Assembly: GCF_003362725.1 (NCBI RefSeq)
Contig: NZ_QKTV01000003.1
Coordinates: 62,001-126,000 of the forward strand
Length of the DNA: 64,000 nt
Reading direction: 5' to 3'
From: Winogradskyella aurantiaca
Lineage (GTDB): Bacteria; Bacteroidota; Bacteroidia; Flavobacteriales; Flavobacteriaceae
Under the pieces are notes generated by a model. It worked only from the letters and a program-made list of their open reading frames with translations, was not told the DNA's origin and did not search any database. Positions 7,482 through 16,301 of the stretch are shown piece by piece. The position numbers and the translations under genes are program-made. Position 1 is the first letter of the stretch. Each line of letters opens with the position of its first letter.

Positions 7482-8265
7482 ATTCAAATGCTATAGAGTG
7501 TAAGATCAATCCAGATGCAGGTGCAATAAAGTTAATCTTATCCAATTCACCAGTTTCTAAAGAAGATTGGATGTGCTTTGAAGTCAATTCTCCATTACCA
7601 ACTCTTATGAGAGCACCCATCATTAAACGTATTTGGTTTCTTCCAAAACCTTTGCCTCTCACCTTCAAAACATAGGACGTTTCTGGAAAGAAATTAGCCC
7701 TATAATCTTGATTCATAGTTATTTCTGAAGAATCAACAGTTCTGTTGTGTATACTGTCATCGTTTGATTTGTAACAATACGCTTTAAAATTATGCGATCC
7801 TTTAAACAATTGAGCAGCTTCCATCATAAGACCAATATTTAGATCCTCCTGAATATTAGTCATAATTGGAGCGCAAAACGGATGATTCTTTTGTCCAAAA
7901 GAAAAAACATAATGGTATTCCTTAATTTTTGAATCCTGTATAACGTTAAAGTTCTTATCAACTTCAATTATGGACAAAGCCTTAATGTCTTGTGGTAGAT
8001 TTAAGTTAAATAAATCTATGAACTCCTTAAAATCAGCAATCGGCGTGTCATAAATAAATAACTCAAAAGCCGCCTCGTTAGCGGATACCATAGCATCAGT
8101 GCGACCAGCACCAAGTGTTTTAAACCTGGTTTCACCGAGAACGTATTTCAGAGTCCGGTCAATCATATGGTGCAAGGTTTTCAACTGAGGTTGTTTTTGC
8201 CATCCATGAAACCGATATCCTAAATATTGGATTTTTACCAGATAATAAAACCGCTTCTCGAACAC
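7480..8265 (-). CDS. TruA-family tRNA pseudouridine synthase, divergent paralogue
   Basis: A 261-residue TruA-family protein, which isomerises uridines in tRNA (TruA acts at positions 38-40). The active-site motif GAGRTDAMVSA is at 52-62 with catalytic Asp57; the usual sequence is GRTDAGVHA, so Gly and His are replaced by Met59 and Ser61. The HNFKAYCYK block and the C-terminal FGRNQIRLMMGALIRVG block are of the family. These replacements suggest a second TruA-like enzyme with altered substrate choice, not the housekeeping TruA. It is the last gene of the his operon, 20 bases after hisIE. In enteric bacteria TruA (HisT) is needed for his attenuation, so the position may be meaningful. Confidence 0.8.
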   Translation of the reverse strand: MFEKRFYYLVKIQYLGYRFHGWQKQPQLKTLHHMIDRTLKYVLGETRFKTLGAGRTDAMVSANEAAFELFIYDTPIADFKEFIDLFNLNLPQDIKALSIIEVDKNFNVIQDSKIKEYHYVFSFGQKNHPFCAPIMTNIQEDLNIGLMMEAAQLFKGSHNFKAYCYKSNDDSIHNRTVDSSEITMNQDYRANFFPETSYVLKVRGKGFGRNQIRLMMGALIRVGNGELTSKHIQSSLETGELDKINFIAPASGLILHSIAFE

Positions 8266-8285
8266 TATTGAAGATTTACTAAATA

Positions 8286-8885
8286 CTATTGATGTCTTGA
8301 TTCCAGAACTGAAACAACATCTTCTAAGGTAAAACCTTTCGCTTTAAGTAACATTAAATAATGAAATAACAAGTCTGCCCCTTCATTTAGAAATAAGTCG
8401 TCATTATTGTCCTTAGCCTCAATAACAATTTCAACCGCCTCCTCACCTACTTTCTGGGCAATTTTATTGATTCCTTTGGCAAATAGAGAAGCCACGTATG
8501 ATGATTGTGAATTGCCTTCAGCTACTCGTGAGTCAATAATTTCTTCTAGACGACTTAAAAATCCAAAGTCAGACTTGTTTTCTTCATACCAGCAGGTATC
8601 AGTACCAGTGTGACAGGTGGGGCCATTTGGTTGAACCTTAACCAATATGGTATCACCATCGCAATCAACTTTCATGTCAATTAATTTGAGAACATTACCA
8701 CTAGTCTCACCTTTGGTCCAAAGTCGGTTTTTGGAACGGGAAAAAAATGTAACCAATCCAGATACCTTTGTTTTTTCAAAAGCCTCTTCATTCATATAAC
8801 CAAGCATCAACACGGTTTTTGTAGTGTTGTCCTGAACAATTACCGGAACTAAACCGTCGCCATTTTTATTAAAATCTATAGTCAT
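8286..8885 (-). CDS. hisIE: Bifunctional phosphoribosyl-AMP cyclohydrolase / phosphoribosyl-ATP pyrophosphatase
   Basis: A 199-residue fusion that carries out steps 2 and 3 of histidine synthesis. The N-terminal HisI half (about 1-105) has the [18 protein letters not shown] and [10 protein letters not shown] motifs that bind metal and substrate; the C-terminal HisE half (about 110-199) has the [14 protein letters not shown] helix with the acidic pyrophosphatase residues. Both halves look intact. It overlaps hisF by four bases (8882-8885), so translation is probably coupled. Confidence 0.97.
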   Translation of the reverse strand: MTIDFNKNGDGLVPVIVQDNTTKTVLMLGYMNEEAFEKTKVSGLVTFFSRSKNRLWTKGETSGNVLKLIDMKVDCDGDTILVKVQPNGPTCHTGTDTCWYEENKSDFGFLSRLEEIIDSRVAEGNSQSSYVASLFAKGINKIAQKVGEEAVEIVIEAKDNNDDLFLNEGADLLFHYLMLLKAKGFTLEDVVSVLESRHQ

Positions 8886-9637
8886 AATCTAACCTCTATA
8901 TCCTGTTCTTTAAGTTGTTTCTTTAATTCCATAATTGGAATTTCACCAAAATGGAATACACTAGCTGCCAATGCCGCGTCCGACTTTCCTTCTTTGAAAG
9001 TATCCACAAAATGTTGAACAGTACCCGCTCCACCAGAAGCTATGATAGGAATGTTTACCAAGTCAGACAATTTAGCTAGAGCCTTGTTTGCGAAGCCAGA
9101 TTTAGTTCCATCATGATTCATTGAGGTAAATAAAATTTCCCCTGCGCCTCGTAGTTCAACTTCTACAGCCCATTCAAATAATTTAAGGTCTGTTGGAATG
9201 GTCCCACCTGCCAGGTGCACGTACCATTCATCATCGATTTGTTTCGCATCTATGGCTGCAACGATGCATTGACTGCCAAATTTTTCAGACAATTCATTAA
9301 TTAAATCGGGGCGTTTCACTGCAGCGGAATTAATCGAGACTTTATCAGCACCACAATGCAACAGATCATCAACATCCTCTACCGAGGAAATTCCACCACC
9401 AACCGTAAACGGAATATTAACTTGCTCTGCTACCTTTAAAACCATGTCATGCATGGTCCTTCTGCGCTCTTGAGTCGCTGAAATATCTAAAAAAACCAAT
9501 TCGTCAGCGCCTAATTCCGCATACTGTTTAGCCAAAACCACCGGATCTCCAGCGTCCCTTAGGTCAACAAAATTAACCCCTTTTACGGTGCGGCCGTCTT
9601 TAATATCCAGGCAGGGTACAATTCTTTTTGTGAGCAT
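8882..9637 (-). CDS. hisF: Imidazole glycerol phosphate synthase, cyclase subunit
   Basis: A 251-residue (beta-alpha)8 barrel that closes the imidazole ring using ammonia from HisH, giving imidazole glycerol phosphate and AICAR. Catalytic Asp11 (CLDIKDG) and the second Asp in the AAIDAKQ segment near residue 130 are present, with the two phosphate-binding loops GGGISS and ASGGAG. Length is normal. One base separates it from hisA. Confidence 0.97.
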   Translation of the reverse strand: MLTKRIVPCLDIKDGRTVKGVNFVDLRDAGDPVVLAKQYAELGADELVFLDISATQERRRTMHDMVLKVAEQVNIPFTVGGGISSVEDVDDLLHCGADKVSINSAAVKRPDLINELSEKFGSQCIVAAIDAKQIDDEWYVHLAGGTIPTDLKLFEWAVEVELRGAGEILFTSMNHDGTKSGFANKALAKLSDLVNIPIIASGGAGTVQHFVDTFKEGKSDAALAASVFHFGEIPIMELKKQLKEQDIEVRL

Positions 9638-9638
9638 A

Positions 9639-10367
9639 CTAACTATTTGTAATTATAAAATTCTCCAACTCTTTAAGACTAATTCTGTTCTCATAAATTG
9701 CCTTCCCTATAATGACACCTTCGCATCCTAATTCTTCAAGTTGTGGTAATTCCTCAAACTTTGAAATACCTCCTGAAGCAATCAATTTAATACTTGGATT
9801 TCTTTTAAGTATAGCTTCATAAAGCGAAAAAGATGGCCCTTGAAGCATTCCATCCTTTGAGATGTCAGTACAAATTACATAGGTAATTCCTTTGGTCTCA
9901 TAGGATGCTATAAATGGAATTAGATCCAATTCACTATTTTCAAGCCATCCACTAGTTGCTATTTTGCCATCTTTTGCATCTGCGCCTAAAATTATTTTCT
10001 CAGAGCCATGAGTGTTTATCCAGCTTTCAAATAAACCAGGATCTTTAACAGCAATGCTTCCACCAGTAATTTGATTGGCACCGGATTCAAAGGCAATCTT
10101 CAGATCATTATTTGACTTTAATCCCCCACCAAAATCAATCTTTAGTCCAGTTCTTGTTGCAATGGCTTCCAGGACATTATAATTAACAATATGACTCGCC
10201 TTTGCACCATCAAGATCAACCAAATGCAGATACTCAATCCCAGAATCTTCAAAGGATTTGGCTACCTCTAATGGATCTTCATTGTAAACCTTTTTGGTAT
10301 TGTAATCTCCTTTAGTAAGTCTAACACATTTACCATCGATAATATCTATTGCAGGAATAATTCTCAT
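9639..10367 (-). CDS. hisA: ProFAR isomerase (1-(5-phosphoribosyl)-5-[(5-phosphoribosylamino)methylideneamino]imidazole-4-carboxamide isomerase)
   Basis: A 242-residue (beta-alpha)8 barrel for step 4. Catalytic Asp8 ([10 protein letters not shown]) and Asp in CTDISKDGM near residue 128 are visible, as are the GGGLKS and ASGGIS phosphate loops. Its sequence is related to, but clearly distinct from, the neighbouring HisF. One base separates it from both hisF and hisH. Confidence 0.97.
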   Translation of the reverse strand: MRIIPAIDIIDGKCVRLTKGDYNTKKVYNEDPLEVAKSFEDSGIEYLHLVDLDGAKASHIVNYNVLEAIATRTGLKIDFGGGLKSNNDLKIAFESGANQITGGSIAVKDPGLFESWINTHGSEKIILGADAKDGKIATSGWLENSELDLIPFIASYETKGITYVICTDISKDGMLQGPSFSLYEAILKRNPSIKLIASGGISKFEELPQLEELGCEGVIIGKAIYENRISLKELENFIITNS

Positions 10368-10368
10368 A

Positions 10369-10950
10369 TTATAGATTTAAAAAGTTTTGAAGTAATTTTT
10401 CTCCAATTACACTACTTTTTTCAGGATGAAACTGTACACCAAAAAAATTATCATTCTCTAATGCAGAAGCATAGTTAAATCCATAATCTGTTGTGGCAAT
10501 CGATTCTTCACAATATTCGGCATAATAACTATGCACCAAATACATATAGCTACCTTCTTCTATATCCTTAAATAATGGTGACTTTAAGTCTTTAATAATA
10601 TTCCAGCCCATTTGAGGAACTTTCAAGTCATTTGAAAATCGTTTTACTTCGGTGTCAAATATTCCTAAACCAGTGGTATTCCCTTCTTCGGTATGGTTGC
10701 ACATCAGCTGCATTCCCAAACATATGCCTAATACTGGCTGTTTCAACTGGGGGATTAATGCATTAAGTCCGGATGCTTCTAACTTATTCATAGCAGATTT
10801 TGCTTCACCAACCCCCGGAAATATAACCTTGTCTGATTTTAGTATGTCTTCAGGGTCATCGGATAACTTTGCTTCAAAGCCTAAACGCTGAAAGGCAAAC
10901 TGAATGCTTTTAATATTTCCTGCCCCGTAATTAACAATCGATAATTTCAT
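10369..10950 (-). CDS. hisH: Imidazole glycerol phosphate synthase, glutamine amidotransferase subunit
   Basis: A 193-residue class I amidotransferase that supplies ammonia to HisF. The nucleophile Cys is in [11 protein letters not shown] (near residue 77) and the His and Glu of the triad are in VQFHPEKS near the C-terminus. Its start shares one base with the stop of hisB. Confidence 0.97.
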   Translation of the reverse strand: MKLSIVNYGAGNIKSIQFAFQRLGFEAKLSDDPEDILKSDKVIFPGVGEAKSAMNKLEASGLNALIPQLKQPVLGICLGMQLMCNHTEEGNTTGLGIFDTEVKRFSNDLKVPQMGWNIIKDLKSPLFKDIEEGSYMYLVHSYYAEYCEESIATTDYGFNYASALENDNFFGVQFHPEKSSVIGEKLLQNFLNL

Positions 10951-12083
10951 TAGAGTACTCCTTTTGTTGATGGTAAAATCATTTTTTCAACATCGCGCTT
11001 GACTGCCATCTTAAGAGCTTTAGCGAAAGCCTTGAATATCGCCTCAATTTTATGGTGTTCATTATCACCTTCAACTTTAATATTTAAGTTACATTTAGCC
11101 CCATCAGAAAACGACTTAAAGAAGTGGAAGAACATCTCTGTTGGCATTTTTCCAACCATTTCTCGTTTAAACTCCGCATCCCAAACAATCCAATTACGCC
11201 CACCAAAGTCTATAGATACCTGAGCTAATGAATCATCCATAGGCAGACTAAATCCATACCTTTCAATTCCTAATTTGTTACCAAGAGTAGTGGCAAAAAC
11301 CTCACCAAGTGCTATGGCGGTATCCTCTATGGTGTGATGTTCATCAACTTCTAAATCACCATCAACTTGAATATTTAAATCAATTTGACCATGGCGCGCA
11401 ATTTGATCTAGCATATGATCAAAAAAGGCAATTCCCGTATTGATTTGACTTTGGCCCGAACCGTCCAAATTAAGATCGATTTTAATTTTGGTTTCGTTAG
11501 TGTTGCGCTCAAAACTACCTATACGTTCTGTGGATTTTAAAAACTCATATATCTCCTTCCAATCATTAGTTTCAAGCGCTATATATGACGAAAGCTCATC
11601 ATTAGTCACAGTGACCTCATCCGATCCTAAATAGGTCTCATCATTGATATAAATTCCTTTTGAACCAAGATTCTTTGCCAATTCAACATCCGTTAAGCGG
11701 TCTCCAATTACAAATGAATTTTCAAGATCATAGTCACCGTTCATATAATGCATTAACAAGCCTGTATTAGGTTTTCTTGTAGGAGCATTATCTTTTGCAA
11801 ATGTTCTGTCAATTATTTGTTCAGAAAACACAACCCCTTCCTGTTCAAAAGTTTTCATGATAAAATTATGGACTGGCCAAAAAGAATCTTCGGGATATAC
11901 CTCAGTTCCCAGTCCATCCTGATTGGTGACCATGACCAATTCAAAATTCAATTCTTTGGCAATTTTCGACAGATATTGAAATACTTGAGGATAAAACTCA
12001 AGTTTCGAAAAACTGTCTATTTGCTCATCTTCAGGTTCACGAATAAGGGTTCCGTCTCGATCTATGAATAATATAGGTTTCAT
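10950..12083 (-). CDS. hisB: Bifunctional histidinol-phosphatase / imidazoleglycerol-phosphate dehydratase
   Basis: A 377-residue fusion for steps 6 and 8. The N-terminal HAD phosphatase (about 1-165) has Asp8 and Asp10 in FIDRDGT and the FVIGDRLTD motif; the C-terminal IGPD domain (about 185-377) has the metal-binding DEHHTIED and EHHKIEA motifs. The E. coli type of fusion is also common in Bacteroidota. It overlaps hisC by four bases. Confidence 0.97.
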   Translation of the reverse strand: MKPILFIDRDGTLIREPEDEQIDSFSKLEFYPQVFQYLSKIAKELNFELVMVTNQDGLGTEVYPEDSFWPVHNFIMKTFEQEGVVFSEQIIDRTFAKDNAPTRKPNTGLLMHYMNGDYDLENSFVIGDRLTDVELAKNLGSKGIYINDETYLGSDEVTVTNDELSSYIALETNDWKEIYEFLKSTERIGSFERNTNETKIKIDLNLDGSGQSQINTGIAFFDHMLDQIARHGQIDLNIQVDGDLEVDEHHTIEDTAIALGEVFATTLGNKLGIERYGFSLPMDDSLAQVSIDFGGRNWIVWDAEFKREMVGKMPTEMFFHFFKSFSDGAKCNLNIKVEGDNEHHKIEAIFKAFAKALKMAVKRDVEKMILPSTKGVL

Positions 12084-13117
12084 TGTAACTCTTTTAATGC
12101 TTTAATAAGTGCTTTATTTTCTGTATTTGTACCCACTGTGAACCTTAAACAATTGTGACATAAAGGTTGGTTGGTTCTGTTTCGAACAACAATTCCTTTT
12201 GAAATAAGTTCTTTATATCGCATATTGGCGTCATCTACTCTTACCAGAATAAAGTTAGCATCAGACTTATAAACCTCATCAATAAATCCAATATCGTCAA
12301 GAGCTTCGAAAAGTTTTTTGCGGTCTTTTAGAATTGTATTCACTTCATCTTTAACATTGGTCAAGTCATTCAATCGTTCTAAAGCTTTCGTTTGTGTTAA
12401 CTGATTAACATTATAAGGCGGTTTAATTTTATTTAGAACAGATATTATAAACTCTGATGCAAAACAGATACCAAGCCTAATACCGGCCAAACCATAGGCC
12501 TTGGACAAAGTCTGCGTTACAATCAAATTAGGAAACTCATTTAATCGACTCAACCAACTCTGACGCGTTGAGAAATCGATATAAGCTTCATCAATAACTA
12601 CAATCCCTCTAAATTTGGCAATTAGTTGCTCCACTAGACTAGCATCAAAACTATTGGCCGTTGGGTTGTTTGGTGAACACAGAAACAGTAGTTTGGATTT
12701 ATTATTTTGGATCTTTAGAATCTCATTAACTTTTGGTTGGAAATTCGAATTAAGCTCAACCTTAATAATCTCTGCGGCATTTAAGTCCGCCAAAACAGAA
12801 TACATTCCATATGTTGGAGGTAATGTGATGACATTATCTTTATTTGGTTCACAAAAGGCACGAAAAATAAGATCAAGGACTTCATCGCTACCATTGCCAA
12901 GTAAGATTTGATTTTCTGGAACTCCTTTTATCTCTGATAGTCTCTTTTTAACTAAAGTTTGCTGGGGATCCGGGTAGCGATTAACCTCGGATTCAAATGG
13001 ATTCTCATTGGCATCAATAAAAACCATATCAGCCGAAGCGTCCTTGTATTCATCCCTAGCAGATGAATAGGCGGTAATTCCTTTTATGTTATCTCTGAGT
13101 AACGATTCGACAGTCAT
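12080..13117 (-). CDS. hisC: Histidinol-phosphate aminotransferase
   Basis: A 345-residue fold-type I PLP enzyme that makes histidinol phosphate from imidazole acetol phosphate and glutamate. The PLP lysine lies in [18 protein letters not shown] near the N-terminus and CSPNNPT in the middle are typical of HisC. It overlaps hisB and hisD by four bases each. Confidence 0.97.
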   Translation of the reverse strand: MTVESLLRDNIKGITAYSSARDEYKDASADMVFIDANENPFESEVNRYPDPQQTLVKKRLSEIKGVPENQILLGNGSDEVLDLIFRAFCEPNKDNVITLPPTYGMYSVLADLNAAEIIKVELNSNFQPKVNEILKIQNNKSKLLFLCSPNNPTANSFDASLVEQLIAKFRGIVVIDEAYIDFSTRQSWLSRLNEFPNLIVTQTLSKAYGLAGIRLGICFASEFIISVLNKIKPPYNVNQLTQTKALERLNDLTNVKDEVNTILKDRKKLFEALDDIGFIDEVYKSDANFILVRVDDANMRYKELISKGIVVRNRTNQPLCHNCLRFTVGTNTENKALIKALKELQ

Positions 13118-14400
13118 GACTTTAAATCCTTTAATCTTAAGCTTACTGCATTCTTGTGTGCGTCTAAGCCTTCAGCCTCAGCCATCAGTTCTATAGCACC
13201 ACCAATATTCTTAATACCTTCTTCGGATATTTTTTGAAAAGTCATACTTTTTTGAAAACTATCAAGGTTCACACCTGAATAGGCTTTAGAAAATCCGTTG
13301 GTAGGTAATGTGTGATTAGTACCTGAAGCATAGTCACCAGCACTTTCAGGAGTATAATTACCTATAAATACCGAACCAGCGTTTCCAATATTATCCACAA
13401 AATAGGAATCATTTGAGGTTGTAACAATAAAATGCTCTGGGCCATAATCATCTATAATTGTCAAGGCATCTTCAAAATTGGGAACAACTATGGTTCTTGA
13501 ATTTTCTATAGCGCGCTTTGCAATGTTTTTTCGAGGTAGATTCTGTAATTGATTATTAACTTCTTGACTCACTTCTTCGGCAAATGACTCTGAAGTTGTG
13601 ACTAAAATAACCTGACTATCTACCCCATGTTCCGCCTGACTCAAAAGGTCGGATGCTACATAACTAGCCTTGGCAGTTTCGTCCGCCATTACCAAGAGCT
13701 CACTTGGTCCTGCTGGCATATCAATAGCCACTCCATATTTGGTTGCCAATTGCTTTGCAACAGTCACATACTGGTTTCCAGGACCAAATATTTTATATAC
13801 CTGCGGTATGCTTTCTGTTCCGAAGGTCATTCCCGCAATGGCTTGGATACCTCCCACTTTAAAAACTTTGGTGACACCGCATAAACTGGCGGTATACAAT
13901 ATTTCATCTGCAAGTTCACCTTTTTCATTTGGTGGAGAACACAGAACAATCTCCTTTGATCCTGCAATTTTAGCAGGTACTGCTAACATTAGAACCGTAG
14001 AAAATAAAGGTGCTGTCCCACCTGGAATGTAAAGTCCCACTTTTTGAATAGGTCTTTTTTCTTGCCAACATTCTACACCTTTCATGGTATCAACTTTAAC
14101 TCTTTCTGATTTCTGGGCCTTGTGAAATGTTTCGATATTAGATTTAGCTAATTGAATAGCTGATTTCAACTCTGGACTTACTCTACTCGATGCTTTGCTT
14201 AATTCCTCAGCACTAACAACAAGGCTATCAAGATCTACCTCATCAAACTTAGACGTATAGTTTAACAGTGATTGGTCACCATTCTTTCTAACTTCATTGA
14301 AGATTTCGTCAACAGTTTGCTCTATATCATCTACGGTTTTAGTGGGACGCTCAAGCAGCTCTAGCAACAAACTCCTTTCAGGATTCTTATAGATCTTCAT
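13114..14400 (-). CDS. hisD: Histidinol dehydrogenase
   Basis: A 428-residue zinc enzyme that oxidises histidinol to histidine in two NAD-dependent steps. The signature region [14 protein letters not shown] and the [14 protein letters not shown] motif with zinc- and proton-transfer residues are intact, as is EHFIV. The length is normal. Start overlaps the stop of hisG by one base and its end overlaps hisC by four. Confidence 0.97.
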   Translation of the reverse strand: MKIYKNPERSLLLELLERPTKTVDDIEQTVDEIFNEVRKNGDQSLLNYTSKFDEVDLDSLVVSAEELSKASSRVSPELKSAIQLAKSNIETFHKAQKSERVKVDTMKGVECWQEKRPIQKVGLYIPGGTAPLFSTVLMLAVPAKIAGSKEIVLCSPPNEKGELADEILYTASLCGVTKVFKVGGIQAIAGMTFGTESIPQVYKIFGPGNQYVTVAKQLATKYGVAIDMPAGPSELLVMADETAKASYVASDLLSQAEHGVDSQVILVTTSESFAEEVSQEVNNQLQNLPRKNIAKRAIENSRTIVVPNFEDALTIIDDYGPEHFIVTTSNDSYFVDNIGNAGSVFIGNYTPESAGDYASGTNHTLPTNGFSKAYSGVNLDSFQKSMTFQKISEEGIKNIGGAIELMAEAEGLDAHKNAVSLRLKDLKS

Positions 14401-15257
14401 TATAGTACCATATTTTCAATTGGACATACCAAAATTCCTTCAGCCCCATTAGCCTTTAGCTCATCAATTACTTCCCAGAAGTCATTTTTATTGATAACAG
14501 AATGCAACGAACTCCAGCCTTCCTTAGCTAGTGGTAAAATGGTTGGAGAGTTCATACCTGGTAGTATTTTACAAATATCATCCAGCTTATCATTAGGAGC
14601 ATTTAGCAACACATACTTATTGGATCTACCTCTTAATACAGACTTTAATCTAAATTGGATCTTATCAATCAGGGCTTGTGATTCTGCGCTAATTGCTGGT
14701 GAGGTGGCCAATACTGCTTCAGATTTCAATAACATCTGAATTTCTTTTAGGCCATTCTTAAACAGCGTACTACCACTAGAAACTATATCACAAATAGCAT
14801 CTGCCAAACCAATATTAGGAGCAATCTCCACAGAACCATTGATTATGTGCAAATTGGCCTTAACTTCTGCTTTTTCAAGATACTGTTCAACTGTGTTTGG
14901 ATAGGAAGTGGCAATTCTTTTTCCTTCCAGATCTTTAAGATTTTCAGCATTGGAAGACTTTGGAACAGCGATAGATACCCGGCACTTGGAAAACCCTAAG
15001 CGTTCCACTATGGTTATGTCCTCACCTTTTTCTATAAGAACATTCTCTCCAATAATGGCAGCATCTACTACCCCATCTCTCAAATATTGAGGGATATCCC
15101 CATTTCTAAGGTAAAATACCTCTAATGGAAAATTTCTGGCAGAGGCCTTAAGTTGGTCTTTGCCATTATCAATGGAAATACCGATTTCTTTTAAAATCTT
15201 CATGGAATCGTCATGAAGACGTCCGGATTTTTGTACTGCAATTTTTAATTTACTCAT
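14400..15257 (-). CDS. hisG: ATP phosphoribosyltransferase, long form
   Basis: The first and committed enzyme of histidine synthesis, joining ATP and PRPP. At 285 residues it is the long form, with a C-terminal ACT-like domain (about residues 215-285) that gives feedback inhibition by histidine; no HisZ is therefore needed and none is seen. The DIVSSGSTLFKNGLKEI stretch holds the PRPP-binding loop. First structural gene after the his attenuator. The ATG at 15257 follows a purine-rich leader. Confidence 0.97.
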   Translation of the reverse strand: MSKLKIAVQKSGRLHDDSMKILKEIGISIDNGKDQLKASARNFPLEVFYLRNGDIPQYLRDGVVDAAIIGENVLIEKGEDITIVERLGFSKCRVSIAVPKSSNAENLKDLEGKRIATSYPNTVEQYLEKAEVKANLHIINGSVEIAPNIGLADAICDIVSSGSTLFKNGLKEIQMLLKSEAVLATSPAISAESQALIDKIQFRLKSVLRGRSNKYVLLNAPNDKLDDICKILPGMNSPTILPLAKEGWSSLHSVINKNDFWEVIDELKANGAEGILVCPIENMVL

Positions 15258-15275
15258 TTTTCTGTCTTAGTTGAA

Positions 15276-15313
15276 AACATCAAATGTTAGAAATAAAAAA
15301 CCCATTTGATGTT
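15276..15313 (-). promoter_or_regulatory. Alternative hairpin between his terminator and hisG
   Basis: AACATCAAATG (15276-15286) is the exact reverse complement of CATTTGATGTT (15303-15313). The second arm includes part of the terminator stem, so this hairpin and the terminator exclude each other. Because it forms only after the terminator has been transcribed, it could act on readthrough RNA near the hisG start. Role inferred. Confidence 0.45.
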
Positions 15314-15326
15314 CTCAAACGGGTTT
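15291..15326 (-). terminator. his attenuator terminator
   Basis: On the minus strand AAACCCGTTTGA (15326-15315), a five-base loop and TCAAATGGGTTT (15309-15298) form a 12-position stem with one mismatch, followed by TTTTTTATTT. It lies between the leader peptide and hisG, as expected for transcription attenuation. Confidence 0.85.
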
Positions 15327-15370
15327 AAAATATCTATTGATTTTATTCAATACATTTCTAACTCGCTTGA
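15315..15370 (-). promoter_or_regulatory. his antiterminator pairing
   Basis: The end of the leader reading frame (15370-15360, codons for Gln-Ala-Ser and the stop) can pair with the 5' arm of the terminator (15315-15325) over 11 positions, with one A-C mismatch and one G-U pair. A ribosome stalled at the His codons would leave this segment free; a ribosome reaching the TAG would cover it. An enclosing 8-base stem, 15377-15384 with 15346-15353, could hold the segment when no ribosome is stalled. Confidence 0.7.
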
Positions 15371-15414
15371 GTGCAAGTATTGAAATGATGATGATGTAAT
15401 TGAATAAAACTCAT
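15358..15414 (-). CDS. hisL: His operon leader peptide with four His codons
   Basis: A short frame encoding MSFIQLHHHHFNTCTQAS then TAG. Residues 7-10 are four consecutive His codons (CAT). It lies upstream of hisG, ends just before the antiterminator and terminator segments, and is too short to be a normal protein. Its role is to measure charged tRNA-His by ribosome stalling, as in enteric his leaders. The E. coli peptide has seven His codons in a row, so four is a weaker but typical sensor. The symbol is given by analogy of position and function. Confidence 0.88.
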   Translation of the reverse strand: MSFIQLHHHHFNTCTQAS

Positions 15415-15430
15415 GTTTCTTTTTCCTGAA

Positions 15431-15438
15431 CAAATTTT
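15431..15438 (-). promoter_or_regulatory. Probable -7 box of the his operon
   Basis: Minus-strand AAAATTTG, one mismatch to TAnnTTTG, with a TTG 21 bases upstream. Transcription would begin about 10 bases before the leader peptide ATG at 15414. Confidence 0.4.
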
Positions 15439-15477
15439 CAGAAAAATATTTTAGAATTCCAAGGTATTAACAAACTT

Positions 15478-16290
15478 TTATTGATTACCTAAAATAATTG
15501 GCATACCTGATTCACCTGATCCAATGATTACCACCTTTGAATTTGGTGATTCCGCCAGTTTATTTGTTGCCTCAATCCCCTTATCCTGGAGGATTTTATC
15601 AGTTAATGACGCACTTAAAATTTTATTAGCATCGGCTTTACCCTGCGCTTCTATACGTTGTTTTTCGGCCTCTTTTTGAGCTGTTACTAATCTAAACTCA
15701 TATTCTAGAGATTCCTGCTCTTGTTTCAATTTACGCTCTATAGCCTGCTTAATGGTTGGAGGCAATTGAACATCCTCGACCAACACTCTTTTAACAATTA
15801 AGTATTGTCCATTTAGAAGCTTAGTAACTTCGTCTAAAATTTCTTGTTCGATAACATCTCGTTTACTTGAATACAATTGCTCTGGAGTGTAACGCCCTAC
15901 AACAGATCTAGCAGCTGCATTAATTGCAGGATCTAGAAGTTCATGTTCATAATCTTCACCTTTAGTTTTAATTAAATTGCCTAAGTTACTATACTCCGGT
16001 TCATACCAAATTGTACCATTAACTTTTACTTCTAATCCATTAACGGATAATACATTCATGTTATCCGAAACAGATTGCTGTCTAACTTTTCTAATTATCA
16101 TTTCATTCCAAGGAGCCACAATATGAAATCCCTCTCCGTAGGTCTTTTCGGTGTTTATTCCATCTCCAAACCGCTCAAAAATTACACCGCCCTCACCTGG
16201 GCCAATAGTCACAGCTGATTTTGCAACTAAAATTATTAAGAACACTATTCCAATTAATATTGGAAGACCAACTTTTGGTAATTTATCCAT
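15478..16290 (-). CDS. Prohibitin-family SPFH (band 7) membrane protein
   Basis: A 270-residue protein with one N-terminal membrane helix (about 8-25), an SPFH/band 7 domain (about 28-200, including GPGEGGVIFERFGDG near the start) and a charged coiled coil (LEYEFRLVTAQKEAEKQRIEAQ shown in part, near 190-215). Prohibitins form large rings or scaffolds in the membrane and often work with FtsH-type proteases. It follows the vWA gene by 11 bases and is the last gene of a fabG-vWA-SPFH unit. Confidence 0.85.
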   Translation of the reverse strand: MDKLPKVGLPILIGIVFLIILVAKSAVTIGPGEGGVIFERFGDGINTEKTYGEGFHIVAPWNEMIIRKVRQQSVSDNMNVLSVNGLEVKVNGTIWYEPEYSNLGNLIKTKGEDYEHELLDPAINAAARSVVGRYTPEQLYSSKRDVIEQEILDEVTKLLNGQYLIVKRVLVEDVQLPPTIKQAIERKLKQEQESLEYEFRLVTAQKEAEKQRIEAQGKADANKILSASLTDKILQDKGIEATNKLAESPNSKVVIIGSGESGMPIILGNQ

Positions 16291-16301
16291 CTGATTTTAA
16301 T

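Noticed and set aside
13670-14032. 120-codon frame opposite hisD
   Set aside because: hisD is certain over its whole length; the opposite frame is a shadow with no domain or start context.
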